A DNA stretch of 64,000 bases, taken from positions 14,847 to 78,846 of the forward strand of contig DATGLM010000011.1 in assembly GCA_035294125.1 (NCBI GenBank), read 5' to 3'. The notes under the pieces were generated by a model that worked only from the letters and a program-made list of their open reading frames with translations, searched no databases and had not been told where the DNA came from. This stretch comes from CADDYT01 sp035294125 (GTDB lineage Bacteria > Chloroflexota > Ktedonobacteria > Ktedonobacterales > Ktedonobacteraceae). Shown here one piece after another: positions 1 through 8,038 of this stretch; positions within the stretch are counted from its first letter, which is position 1, and each line of letters opens with the position of its first letter. The translations under genes were made by a program, and so were the position numbers.

Positions 1-566
1 AAATCATTGAGCATCTTAATCTGGATGAAAGGCGCTTCAGAGGCATATTCAACAGCTTCGAGCTGACGATCGATCTCTTTCTTCAGTGTAGGATACAAGT
101 TTTCACTGAATATGAAACGGCGCGCATTCACATCAATGGTGCCAGAACTGCCATAGCCACTTCCTACAATCATTTGATCTAGCCACGCTTTTAACTCCTG
201 TTTAAGCTTCTGAGAGTTATCCTGACTCTGACGGAGCGTATATACGGTCCCGCAGTAGGAGCATTGCATCGGCTTCGTCAGGTCTTGCTCCATACTGGCT
301 ATTTCAGCAGGGGCTTCACATCTGGGGCAGGCAAGCACCTCTAGCACCGGCGGCGGAGGAGATGCAACTGCTTGAGCCGAAAATGTGCCGTTTAAGGATG
401 GGGGAACTGAAAGATTACTGGTGGCTATGACTGGACCGCTTTCAAACTCCTGTAGCCGGGATAGCCACTTTTGTCGCAGACTATCGTAGGTGGGCTGGTC
501 AATCTTTCCCATGGATACCTGAACATCCAGTGAGTCCAGAATGTCGAGAATATCCTGCTTTTCCAT
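1..566 (-). CDS. Zinc-ribbon protein, 3' end beyond the window
   Basis: An open frame runs from ATG at 566 to the window edge, 188 full codons with no stop. The start follows a good ribosome site (GGAGAG, 7-8 bases upstream). The protein begins MEKQDILDILDS, has a Pro-rich linker, then a four-cysteine zinc ribbon at about residues 78-105 (CPRC then CSYC). After that comes a soluble stretch with a helical KLKQELKAWLDQ segment. Zinc binding is inferred from the paired CxxC motifs; no enzymatic motif is visible. It lies 12 bp behind the next zinc-ribbon gene, so the two are almost certainly co-transcribed from the promoter upstream of 2677. The function is unknown; the ribbon suggests a nucleic-acid or protein adaptor. 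Confidence 0.75.
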   Translation of the reverse strand, partial: MEKQDILDILDSLDVQVSMGKIDQPTYDSLRQKWLSRLQEFESGPVIATSNLSVPPSLNGTFSAQAVASPPPPVLEVLACPRCEAPAEIASMEQDLTKPMQCSYCGTVYTLRQSQDNSQKLKQELKAWLDQMIVGSGYGSSGTIDVNARRFIFSENLYPTLKKEIDRQLEAVEYASEAPFIQIKMLND

Positions 567-578
567 AAGATCTCTCTC

Positions 579-1559
579 CTAATGTGTATGAGCTTTACGC
601 TCAAGCCAGCCAATACGGTTTTCAAGGTTCGCTACTGTGGTGGTCAGAGCCTGTATTTTCCCATTTAACTCTTGGCGTACCTTATCCGCCTCCTCCATAG
701 CTTTGAAAGTAACCATTGAACCACATGTGTTACAAACGGCAACTCTGCCATCCATATTCAATGTGGAGGGGTCTTGCTTGAGCTTTTCGAGTATGCGCAT
801 GGTATAAGGAGTTACAGTAGCCCTGCACATCGTGAAGTGGAGGTCGGCCCCTTGCATCTCACGGTGACAGATCCAGCACGTGCGTGAGATGCGCCAGTTC
901 TCCAGGAGAGTACTCACTCTCTGCGACCAGGCCTGGTCATTGCAACGGCGAAATGCCTGGCTTGCCAGAGAAAGGTCGTCTGCTGCCGCCGAAGGGTCTC
1001 TGTTTTTCTTCGCCATGGCCTCATAGAAGGAGTACATACCGCTATGGTAGAAATAGCGCATATCTGCCTTGTCGTTATGTCCGTCTTTTGCAGGCACATA
1101 GGCATAGGTGTAGAGTTCGTTACGGATAATTTGTTGAAACTTGTCACGTGCGAGCTTGTGTAAATCGGAAGAGCGTATTACGTCATCCTGTGCCAGAGCG
1201 ATAGCCCCTTCAACTATACGGCAGTCCAACTCTGCGCACAGAGGACCCACAGGCATAAATTCTGTCTGCGAGCGGATCTTTTCGATCTGCTGTAACTGGT
1301 TCAACGCCTGAATAGCCTGTGGAAGGATTCCGGGATCACTGCTTGACAGGTAACGATAGAGTAAAGAGTTGGCTGCGGCTTGCGCGGCCATCATCTGGTC
1401 GCCGGTTTCAACAAATTTCCTGGCAGCTTTATCAAAGATATCTGCTGCCTCGCCGAATTTGTTTAGTAGTACCCCTTTCTGAAATGCTCGTGCGTATAGT
1501 TCGTTGTGATCAAGATTAATGCCTGTTGCATGCCTCATTTTGTCGAGGAATCCACCCAT
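579..1559 (-). CDS. Helical-repeat protein with C-terminal zinc ribbon and coiled coil
   Basis: A protein of 326 residues. The N-terminal two thirds are helical and TPR-like (for example FGEAADIFDKAARKFVETGD, then MMAAQAAANSLLYRYL). A zinc ribbon follows at about residues 228-285, with CWIC and CNTC as paired CxxC motifs. The last 45 residues form a predicted coiled coil (VRQELNGKIQALTTTVANL). No membrane segment and no catalytic motif. It is the middle gene of a three-gene minus-strand set, 38 bp after the DUF4126 gene and 12 bp before another zinc-ribbon gene. The family is not recognised. A TPR-like body with a coiled coil suggests a scaffold; the neighbouring Ser/Thr kinase is a possible, unproven, partner. 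Confidence 0.8.
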   Translation of the reverse strand: MGGFLDKMRHATGINLDHNELYARAFQKGVLLNKFGEAADIFDKAARKFVETGDQMMAAQAAANSLLYRYLSSSDPGILPQAIQALNQLQQIEKIRSQTEFMPVGPLCAELDCRIVEGAIALAQDDVIRSSDLHKLARDKFQQIIRNELYTYAYVPAKDGHNDKADMRYFYHSGMYSFYEAMAKKNRDPSAAADDLSLASQAFRRCNDQAWSQRVSTLLENWRISRTCWICHREMQGADLHFTMCRATVTPYTMRILEKLKQDPSTLNMDGRVAVCNTCGSMVTFKAMEEADKVRQELNGKIQALTTTVANLENRIGWLERKAHTH

Positions 1560-1597
1560 TGCTCTATCTCCTTTGGCATAGATGAATAACAGTAAAG

Positions 1598-2677
1598 TTA
1601 AATATGTTGCGGTCTGATGGTTCGCCCCTGTCTGGTTCCTGTCGATGCGTTCGTATCAAATGGCAGGCGGTGACGCATATGGAGTACCTCTACCAGCTCG
1701 GCGGCTCCATCAAGCGAAGCGCGCAAGACAGTAAAGTTATAGGTCTGGCCCTGTCGTGTTAACAGCCGCAGCGTTCCCATCAACAAGCCTGGGTCGAAAG
1801 CGAGTGTCTGCACCTCGGAAAAAGGGATAACCTGCGCCAGGTTGGGGCGTGAAACGGGCAGCAAAATAATAGCGCTGTCAGTAGCAACAAACCATGTGGA
1901 AGGCGCAGAGCGTCTACTGCTCCATAATCCCTTTCCACTTGATTTCCTGAGCCAGAGTAATCGGACCCCTCCCGACAATACTGTGTCACCTTCGGATAGC
2001 TGGCGCAAATATGCTCTATCGTTATCAGAGAGACCTAGAAGAAAATCCGCTGGCCCCGGTTCTGATCCCTGCCAAAAGTACGAGTGTATAAACCAGGATA
2101 GGATAGAAAATGTGATACGCAAACGATAACTGAGCGCGCTGAACAGGAGCGGAGCAAATAGAATAAAAAGGACAGCAAAGACTATAGAAAAGACGAGCAT
2201 AACAATAGGAGCAAAGATAGCCAGCAGAATTATAATAAAAACGGCTACGTCCTCTCCTAAGCTCAATCCTATGTTCAGACAACCCATAGTGGAAACTGAA
2301 GCAGTCAGGCGGGTAACAGCTTTGGTAATATGGCTCATAGCCGCCAACGCCGCACCTAAAACTGATTCTACTGGAAGTTCGACGGAAGAAGCTCCGTTGC
2401 TACAGGCAGCAACAACAAGGGCTCCCGCGATTGGACGCAGAACAGTATGAATACTATCCCAGAGAGTATCGACGACCGGTATTTTATCAGCTATGATATC
2501 TATAAGAGCAAGGATTGCGAGTGCAATCATAAATCCATTTTGTGTGATAAAAGTGAATTCAGGATTTATAGAAAATAAATGAAAGAATCGTGCCGAGATT
2601 GCAAACGATAGCAGAGGCAGATATGCATTAACACCTGATGCGAGCGCTAAACCATAAGATGTTCCACTGTTATTCAT
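1598..2677 (-). CDS. DUF4126-domain membrane protein with C-terminal PH-like region
   Basis: The N-terminus SGTSYGLALASGVNAYLPLL matches the DUF4126 signature (GLALASGxNAYLPLL). About six hydrophobic segments follow in residues 5-200, and then a soluble C-terminal region of about 160 residues. That region (STWFVATDSAIILLP, LAQVIPFSEVQTLAF) looks like a bacterial PH-type fold; this part is inference. I place the start at ATG 2677 rather than GTG 2686, because the purine-rich GAAAGAGTGG is too close to the GTG. It is the first gene of a minus-strand operon with two zinc-ribbon genes and diverges from the kinase at 2824. DUF4126 has no established function. Confidence 0.8.
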   Translation of the reverse strand: MNNSGTSYGLALASGVNAYLPLLSFAISARFFHLFSINPEFTFITQNGFMIALAILALIDIIADKIPVVDTLWDSIHTVLRPIAGALVVAACSNGASSVELPVESVLGAALAAMSHITKAVTRLTASVSTMGCLNIGLSLGEDVAVFIIILLAIFAPIVMLVFSIVFAVLFILFAPLLFSALSYRLRITFSILSWFIHSYFWQGSEPGPADFLLGLSDNDRAYLRQLSEGDTVLSGGVRLLWLRKSSGKGLWSSRRSAPSTWFVATDSAIILLPVSRPNLAQVIPFSEVQTLAFDPGLLMGTLRLLTRQGQTYNFTVLRASLDGAAELVEVLHMRHRLPFDTNASTGTRQGRTIRPQHI

Positions 2678-2728
2678 GATAACCACTCTTTCGCAACTAA
2701 ATAACTAGACATCTAATTATTGCACGGG

Positions 2729-2759
2729 TATACTAGCATTCGCTGGTATAGTTTGTCAA
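2729..2759 (-). promoter_or_regulatory. Promoter for the DUF4126 operon, overlapping a palindrome
   Basis: Read on the minus strand there is TTGACA (2754-2759), an 18-base spacer and TAGTAT (2730-2735). The interval 2729-2750 is also an imperfect palindrome (left half TATACTAGCA, right half CGCTGGTATA; 8 of 10 positions pair). It covers the -10 and most of the spacer. A protein bound there could control both this operon and the divergent kinase gene. The promoter call is from sequence match only. Confidence 0.45.
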
Positions 2760-2823
2760 TAGGGAGCATCATTTTTCTTAAAATCTTTCGTTTGCAATGC
2801 CATACCTGGCGAGGAGGATTCAC

Positions 2824-4791
2824 ATGGCCGATCTAGTCAATACAACACTCGGTTCTTGCACTCTGTTAAAACTTCTGAGCAAAGGCGGTATGGGAGAGAT
2901 CTATCTGGCGCGACAGCCATTACTTGATCGCACTGTTGCTGTGAAAGTCATTCGCGCAGACAGCAGCCAGAATACAAGCGCCGTCAAACGTTTTGAGCAC
3001 GAGGCCAGGGCGCTGGCAGCATTAGAACACCCGCATATTGTGCCTCTCTACGAGTATGGTTATCAAAATGGGATTGCGTATTTCGTCATGCCTTACATTT
3101 CCGGCGGTACCTTGCGCGAACGAGTACAACAGGGCGCGCTATCGCCAGCAGTCGCTGTACAGTTTCTGGGGCAGCTAGCTACCGCGCTGGACTTTGCCCA
3201 TCAGCGATCTATTGTGCATAGGGATATTAAACCCGCAAATGTCCTGTTGTGGAGTGACGATTGGTTGTTGCTCAGTGATTTTGGTGTTGCGAAGTTGATA
3301 GTTGGCATAACACAATCCACTGGTAGTCACGTGGGTACACCCCTGTATATGGCTCCTGAACAATGGACCGGGCGCAGGGTGAGCGCGCAAACCGATATTT
3401 ACGCTCTGGGTATAATGCTCTACGAATTGCTTACAGGAGCGCCCCCTTTTAGAGGGAATGATTGGGGGAGCATCATGCACCAGCATTTGCAAAATAGTCC
3501 TCCGTCTATCCGCGCACACTATCCAGATGTTCCACAGGCGCTCGAACAGGTTGTCTTCCGGGCGATAGCCAGGGAACCTGCTCAGCGTTTCCAGACGGCT
3601 ACAGAGTTTGCGCTTGCTGCTCAACAAGCGCTGGAAGAGAAAAACTCTCTCCCAGCACAACCGGCTTCGGCCTTGCCTGTATCACCCATTTTCCAGGGCA
3701 TGCCGTCGAACTGGCGCGCAGATCCTTTTGCGGTTCCCCCTGCACTCGATCCTCGCAACGTTCGCACCGTCCAAACAGGTCAAAATGATGACACGAAGGT
3801 ACAATCGGTGCTGGTGACAACCGCGCAAGCAGGAGAGGAAGCAACTGTAGCAGGTATATCGGCTTACTCTACCCGGAAAGCCAGCCAGGTTGATTCACCG
3901 CGTCAGTGGGTGCATATTCCTCTCATGACGACCGCGTGGAAAAGTCTACCGGGAGCTATAGACACCATAGCCTTTTTACCCGAAACGAATAAAATTATCT
4001 CAAGTATCCTCAATACAGTCTTTCTCTGGGAGGTGGGAAACCCACATCCAGTAGCGCAGTTAGCGGGCCATACACGTACCATCTGGTCGCTGGTTATTAC
4101 CTCTGATGGTCGGCTGCTCGCTTCAGGGTCATGGGACCGCAGTATCCGCCTCTGGGATGTCACGCAGGGCCAGCTCAAGCGTACACTGATAGGACATACC
4201 GATCTCGTACTGGCTCTTACACTCGCTATGAGTGATCGTATGTTAGTCTCAGCTTCGCGCGATGGTACGCTTCGCTGCTGGGAATTGCCGGGAGGCCGCC
4301 AGCTACGCAGTATCCGGCATTTCGGAGGGCCAATCTGGTCGCTGGCGACATTACCGTCAGATGATTTGATTGTTGCGGGGGCTGAGGATGGCCGCGTGGG
4401 GTTGTGGAGTCTGAAAGATGGACAGGCGCTCTGGAGTCTCGCTCTCGGCGATGTTGGACGAGTGCATCGCTTGCTGATCCTTGACATGCAACAGGTACTT
4501 TGCATGACAGAGAAAGGTATGCTGGCTCTAGTAGACCTCTCTACAGGAACTGTCCAGAGACACCTTGTACCGCCGACTGCGTCAATGGACAATGCTATCG
4601 TACTTGATCACGAAATTATCTATGCGGATACAAGCGGCATGCTGTACCGCTGGAACATCGAAAGCGGAGTCCATCACCTCGCCATTCGCGCGCACACACG
4701 CCGCATTCTTGCGATGGCGGTACAACCGGCATCAGGCGTAGTCGCTACCGGCGGTGAGGATCGCACGATGAAACTCTGGCGTTTCCTGTAG
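2824..4791 (+). CDS. Serine/threonine protein kinase with C-terminal WD40 propeller
   Basis: A protein of 655 residues from ATG 2824, chosen because GAGGAGG lies 6 bases upstream; an in-frame ATG at 2797 has no ribosome site. Hanks-type kinase domain at about residues 10-275: glycine loop SKGGMGEIYLA (19-29), lysine K41, catalytic HRDIKPAN (D134), SDFG (D152), and MAPEQ (176-180). All catalytic residues are present, so it should be active. A Pro/Ala-rich linker follows. About seven WD40 blades then fill residues 365-655, the clearest ending GSWDRSIRLWDV and GGEDRTMKLW. There is no membrane segment, so it should be cytosolic with the propeller as a docking platform. Such kinase-WD40 fusions are common in Ktedonobacteria, Actinobacteria and cyanobacteria. 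Confidence 0.93.
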   Translation: MADLVNTTLGSCTLLKLLSKGGMGEIYLARQPLLDRTVAVKVIRADSSQNTSAVKRFEHEARALAALEHPHIVPLYEYGYQNGIAYFVMPYISGGTLRERVQQGALSPAVAVQFLGQLATALDFAHQRSIVHRDIKPANVLLWSDDWLLLSDFGVAKLIVGITQSTGSHVGTPLYMAPEQWTGRRVSAQTDIYALGIMLYELLTGAPPFRGNDWGSIMHQHLQNSPPSIRAHYPDVPQALEQVVFRAIAREPAQRFQTATEFALAAQQALEEKNSLPAQPASALPVSPIFQGMPSNWRADPFAVPPALDPRNVRTVQTGQNDDTKVQSVLVTTAQAGEEATVAGISAYSTRKASQVDSPRQWVHIPLMTTAWKSLPGAIDTIAFLPETNKIISSILNTVFLWEVGNPHPVAQLAGHTRTIWSLVITSDGRLLASGSWDRSIRLWDVTQGQLKRTLIGHTDLVLALTLAMSDRMLVSASRDGTLRCWELPGGRQLRSIRHFGGPIWSLATLPSDDLIVAGAEDGRVGLWSLKDGQALWSLALGDVGRVHRLLILDMQQVLCMTEKGMLALVDLSTGTVQRHLVPPTASMDNAIVLDHEIIYADTSGMLYRWNIESGVHHLAIRAHTRRILAMAVQPASGVVATGGEDRTMKLWRFL

Positions 4792-4814
4792 GCTGTTGTA
4801 GAGCGGCATGAACG

Positions 4815-4956
4815 CTACAAGAGCCGTTTTGCCAGCTCTGACAATTTGTCGAAGGGGTGCCAGAAGGTGATGAAGGCGCGTGCGACTCCCAGCTTTCGCC
4901 ACCGCCAGCATAGCAGCCCAGTCTCCCGTCGGCCTGATATTCACCGCGATACGCAT
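4815..4956 (-). pseudogene. Remnant of a luciferase-like (LLM) monooxygenase gene
   Basis: An excellent ribosome site (AAGGAGGG) precedes ATG 4956. The first 21 codons, MRIAVNIRPTGDWAAMLAVA, look like the N-terminus of F420-dependent LLM-class oxidoreductases. After the AKA codons the frame shifts by one base, and the new frame reads GVARAFITFWHPFDKLSELA, then KRLL and stop. That resembles the C-terminus of the same family. The central 250 or so residues are missing. The most economical reading is an internal deletion that joined the two ends out of frame. The unshifted frame runs on for 74 codons into the 3' end of the kinase gene and is not a credible protein. Confidence 0.6.
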
Positions 4957-5057
4957 AGCGATACCCTCCTTGTGGTCAGTTAGAAATGCTTACCTGGACA
5001 GTATAACTTACTATTCCTGTCATCTTGTGTCATATAATGCGTAGTTGATTTGCCATG

Positions 5058-5124
5058 AAAAACTGGCCCGGACGTGTCATTCTTCGCCGCGCTCAGTCAG
5101 AATGACACGTCCGGGCCAGTTTTT
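5058..5124. repeat. Long perfect palindrome, GTCATTCT family
   Basis: The arms 5058-5083 and 5099-5124 are perfect 26-bp complements around a 15-base loop. The inner end of the stem is GTCATTCT/AGAATGAC and the outer end is AAAAA/TTTTT. It sits between two divergent starts (pseudogene at 4956, phosphatase at 5465), so it is not a simple terminator. The rest of 4957-5464 holds no gene that I can support; 5125-5464 shows nothing distinctive. Confidence 0.75.
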
Positions 5125-5464
5125 ACGGATGCCGTTAGCGCAAAGAGGGAATAAATCTCGCTGCTCAATGTTTGTAGTGAGTGTCGCCGGGAAAAGGGAG
5201 GAGATCTCGCTTCCTCTTTTTTTTCGCAGAGAACAGGAGCGCTACACCGCCTGATCCACAGCAGGTAGCCGATGCTGTTCTAAGAGGAATATACAATATG
5301 ACGTTACGTCATATGCAAGTCTTTTCGGACGTATTTTAGCATAGAATGGCTGAGAGTCCTTTTGGTGTGATATTCTTTTTTGTGAGGGGACAGGGACCAG
5401 AAGACCTTTACGGCAGATGACCGGGAGATGTGGAAGCATCTCTCAAGTGGAAAGCTGAGGGCAT

Positions 5465-6538
5465 ATGAGCAGCCAGAACTTATCAGAAAATCCAGCCAGC
5501 TCGCTTGAAGCGCTCAGTGAATTTGCCGGGCGAGATCACCATGAGGCACCGGAGACCTATCGAGCGGCGCTTGAAGCTGTTGTTGATGTGCTATCTCAGC
5601 AAGACATTGTACCCCGCCTGTCTAATTTACCCACCATCATCATTCCTGATTTGCATGCCCGCAGAACAATGCTCACTGATATTCTTAGTGCTCCGATTGG
5701 CGCGGGCTCTTCTACCGGTGAACAGGTCTTTGGACTCTTGCAAAAGGGACTCATCAATGTCGTCTGCGTTGGCGATATTGTGCATTCGGAAGAACCGTCC
5801 AACTGGGTGATCAATCGAGATGGAGAATGGACACCCGCGCTGCTGGACAAAGAAATGGTGCGTTCACTGGGAGCGGGTATCATGGTCATGTACCTGAAAC
5901 TCCAATTTCCTGATCATTTCCATTGTTTGCGGGGCAATCACGATGACATGGTCATGGAATTTGGGCCATTCAGGAAGTTCGTAGGGTTACGTCGGGATGA
6001 GCAGGATGAAGTGGTAGTCGTTGAGGGACGTCCCGTCTTAACCGGCGACAAAGGGGAATCGGAGCTTGTCAGAGACTGGGTGCTGACCAGAGAAGGGTGG
6101 GGACAGGCGTTTTTAGATGCCTGGACGCAGTTTGAACGAGCGCTACCCCTGTTTGCGCAAGGGAGCTATTTCGTGGTCAGCCATACTCTCCCCCGCATCC
6201 CTCTATCGGAAGCTGCTCTTCATGATCCCGGCAAACCACGAGAGGTAACCTCAGAGCTGACGCAGCGCAGAGGGGTTAACGGTGACTCTATTGTCAGAAC
6301 GCTGGAAAATCTGGGCATCAAAAGCATCATCCAACGCTGGTTTTACGGTCATACCCCTGTCTCCGCAGAGAAAAATGGCGGCAAATATGAAGAAGGCCTG
6401 GATGGCCTCTTAATCCGCCTCAATAACCCGAAGAACTACGTCTTTGCCTATGTCCCGGCCTCGGACGATGAACGACGTTTTGATCCTATCAGAGATGTGT
6501 ATATCAAATCACCGGCAGAGGAGCATTTTCATCTATGA
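5465..6538 (+). CDS. Metallophosphoesterase (calcineurin-like, PPP-type motifs)
   Basis: A protein of 357 residues with the calcineurin-like phosphoesterase metal-binding set in order: PDLHARR (D62, H64), VGDIVH (D104), RGNHDD (N158, H159), VSHT (H240) and YGHTPV (H296). These ligands normally hold two metal ions, and the family hydrolyses phosphomonoesters or phosphodiesters. The acidic insert at about 170-210 (RRDEQDEVVVVEG) is unusual for small members. No signal peptide or membrane segment, so it should be cytosolic. It lies downstream of a Ser/Thr kinase with one pseudogene between, so a role in removing protein phosphate is possible but unproven; dinucleotide or nucleotide hydrolysis is equally open. 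Confidence 0.85.
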   Translation: MSSQNLSENPASSLEALSEFAGRDHHEAPETYRAALEAVVDVLSQQDIVPRLSNLPTIIIPDLHARRTMLTDILSAPIGAGSSTGEQVFGLLQKGLINVVCVGDIVHSEEPSNWVINRDGEWTPALLDKEMVRSLGAGIMVMYLKLQFPDHFHCLRGNHDDMVMEFGPFRKFVGLRRDEQDEVVVVEGRPVLTGDKGESELVRDWVLTREGWGQAFLDAWTQFERALPLFAQGSYFVVSHTLPRIPLSEAALHDPGKPREVTSELTQRRGVNGDSIVRTLENLGIKSIIQRWFYGHTPVSAEKNGGKYEEGLDGLLIRLNNPKNYVFAYVPASDDERRFDPIRDVYIKSPAEEHFHL

Positions 6539-6582
6539 AGATAGCAGATCAAGCTTGCTATTCCTTAAAGAAAGGAGAGAAC

Positions 6583-6660
6583 ATGGACATCAAGGCCGAA
6601 TTCGCCCTGCAATTGGACACGAAGCTTTCGTTTCCTGAAAATATGAATGAAGCGAGATAA
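6583..6660 (+). CDS. Possible 25-residue peptide
   Basis: The frame starts at ATG 6583 behind a strong AAAGGAGAG site and ends in TAA at 6658-6660. It encodes MDIKAEFALQLDT followed by KLSFPENMNEAR. It lies between the phosphatase stop and the DinB-family start, which has its own AAAGGAGG site. No family is recognised. It may be a leader peptide or the surviving start of a lost gene. Confidence 0.3.
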   Translation: MDIKAEFALQLDTKLSFPENMNEAR

Positions 6661-6672
6661 AGGAGGTTTTCG

Positions 6673-7197
6673 TTGGATACCTGGTTAGAAGACGTACTGG
6701 CTATTCTCTCTACTACTCCCGAACGCTGGCAGCTGTTGGTCAGCGTGCTTCCCGTCGATCTACTGACACGTCAACCGGTCGCAGGGGAGTGGTCGGCACT
6801 CAATTGCTTGCAGCATTTACTGGTCGCGGAGCGGGATCTCTTTCCTGCCCGCCTCCACGCTTTTCTGGTGGGGCAGAATTTTACCGCTTTCGACCCGAAC
6901 CAGCAATATGCCGATATCGTTTCGCTGACTCCTGAGCAGCTGGCGACTGCGTTCGCACAATATCGCCAGGAAAACCTTGCGCTGATTAAGCAGGTGAAGG
7001 AGGACGATCTGGAACGGACGGTACAGCATCCACAGTTCGGAACAGTTACACTGGCGCAGATGCTTCACACATGGGCGGCTCACGATTTGAACCACACCGT
7101 CCAGGCCGAACGGGCGCTCATGCAGCCCTTCATGCTCGGCTGTGGCCCCTGGCGCTCATTCTATAAAGATCACGAGATCGCTGCTGCGAGGCAATGA
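6673..7197 (+). CDS. DinB-family protein (DinB_2 type)
   Basis: A protein of 174 residues from TTG 6673, which is preceded by AAAGGAGG at a spacing of 6; no better ATG exists before the conserved region. The DinB-like four-helix pattern is visible: EWSALNCLQHLLVAERDLF, then LAQMLHTWAAHDLNHTVQ. The histidines H48, H137, H141 and H145 (approximate) are placed like the metal ligands of DinB/YfiT proteins. Members bind a divalent metal, and some are thiol-dependent S-transferases; the specific substrate cannot be read from sequence. The stop codon overlaps the ATG of the broken methyltransferase frame (ATGA). Confidence 0.85.
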   Translation: MDTWLEDVLAILSTTPERWQLLVSVLPVDLLTRQPVAGEWSALNCLQHLLVAERDLFPARLHAFLVGQNFTAFDPNQQYADIVSLTPEQLATAFAQYRQENLALIKQVKEDDLERTVQHPQFGTVTLAQMLHTWAAHDLNHTVQAERALMQPFMLGCGPWRSFYKDHEIAAARQ

Positions 7198-7862
7198 ACG
7201 CGGTTGCCGTCATAATCTGGCCGTTGCGGCCAGATTATGACGGTACTTATAGAGGCATATGGTCAGGAAAGAGCTATCAGCTCTCAAGGAAGCTTGTTCA
7301 TGGAGCACGGGATGATAAGCCCTGCTACTCGACAGATGCCGAAAATTCGAGTATAATCAAGCAGGTGAATTTTACTCCTGGCCTACCAGAAGGAACAACG
7401 CCGCGCACCTGGGACTGGCCCAAACTCTTACAGGAGTTCCAGCGCGTGACCAGGCCAGACGGCGTAATCCGGGTCACGAAAGGTGATGCCGTGACCAGTG
7501 ATAGCCCGGCGCTGAACCGTATTACGCAGCTTTTTGTGCAAGCGTTTTATCAATCAGGACACCTCTTCACCCCGGAAGGGAACGGCGTAATCAACCAGCT
7601 TACGCGCCTGTTAGAGCAGCATGAGGTCCAGCAGGTGCGGACACGTGTCTATGCCCTGGAGTACCGCCCCGACACACCTGAAGGGCAGGCTTTTATGGAA
7701 GATGCAAGACACTTCGTTCGGACGATCTTGCCGTTTCTGCGCAAGTGGACTCAGGTTCCTGATGATTACGAGGAACTCTGCCAACAGGCATTGAACGAGA
7801 TGCAGCAGCCGGATTTTGTCGCCATGCTGAACCAGCTTACGGCCTGGGGCCTGAAGGGGTAG
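7194..7862 (+). pseudogene. C-terminal half of a class I SAM methyltransferase
   Basis: From about 7395 the frame encodes WDWPKLLQEFQRVTRPDGVI and on to the stop at 7862. This matches the second half of the Ktedonobacterial class I methyltransferases (strand 5 onward; the usual text there is LLQE-RITRPGGxIRLTE). The N-terminal half, with the SAM-binding GxGxG motif, is absent. The first 55 codons (7194-7360) resemble no protein and include a 37-bp palindrome. The gene has therefore lost its 5' half and is probably dead. The intact 3' end lies 41 bp before the left end of the Tn7-like transposon. Confidence 0.65.
7207..7243. repeat. Orphan palindrome resembling paired TnsB sites
   Basis: Two 17-bp perfect inverted arms, 7207-7223 (CCGTCATAATCTGGCCG) and 7227-7243, are separated by TTG. 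Each half resembles the transposon end repeat CGGCATAACCTGGCCG. The head-to-head layout with a 3-base spacer is the same as at the transposon's right end (14858-14892). It lies outside the transposon, at the broken side of the methyltransferase gene. Confidence 0.75.
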
Positions 7863-7898
7863 GGAAATAGATCATAGCAGTTTATGCTGCGCGTGGCA

Positions 7899-7903
7899 AA
7901 AGG
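7899..7903. repeat. Target site duplication, left copy (AAAGG)
   Basis: AAAGG directly abuts the left TGT end at 7904 and recurs directly after the right ACA end at 14902-14906. A 5-bp duplication is the Tn7-family hallmark. Confidence 0.85.
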
Positions 7904-8038
7904 TGTCACTCACGGCATAACCTGGCCGCCAAAAACGGCATATCTTGGCCGATAAGCAGGAGCATTCACGCTCACCTACTGTTGTGTTAGTACAGCATAA
8001 CCTGGCCGAGTGTGCAAAAATCGGGCATAACTTGGCCG
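7904..8038 (+). promoter_or_regulatory. Transposon left end with four TnsB-type sites
   Basis: Four same-orientation copies of a 16-bp motif: 7913-7928 (CGGCATAACCTGGCCG), 7936-7951 (CGGCATATCTTGGCCG), 7993-8008 (CAGCATAACCTGGCCG) and 8023-8038 (GGGCATAACTTGGCCG). This spacing and direct orientation is expected for transposase binding sites at a Tn7-type left end. Interval 7929-7951 is identical to 14851-14873 at the right end. The stretch 7863-8154 holds no gene. Confidence 0.85.

Noticed and set aside
4732..4956. An intact 74-residue gene on the minus strand
   Set aside because: The frame overlaps the kinase gene's 3' end, and only its first third looks like protein; a frameshift restores a luciferase-like C-terminus, so it is a pseudogene.
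5045..5254. A plus-strand gene across the palindrome
   Set aside because: The translation is just the palindrome and spacer read through, with no ribosome site or family match.
5084..5464. Rho-independent terminator role for the palindrome at 5058-5124
   Set aside because: It lies between two divergent starts with no transcript to end; a dispersed repeat is the better reading.
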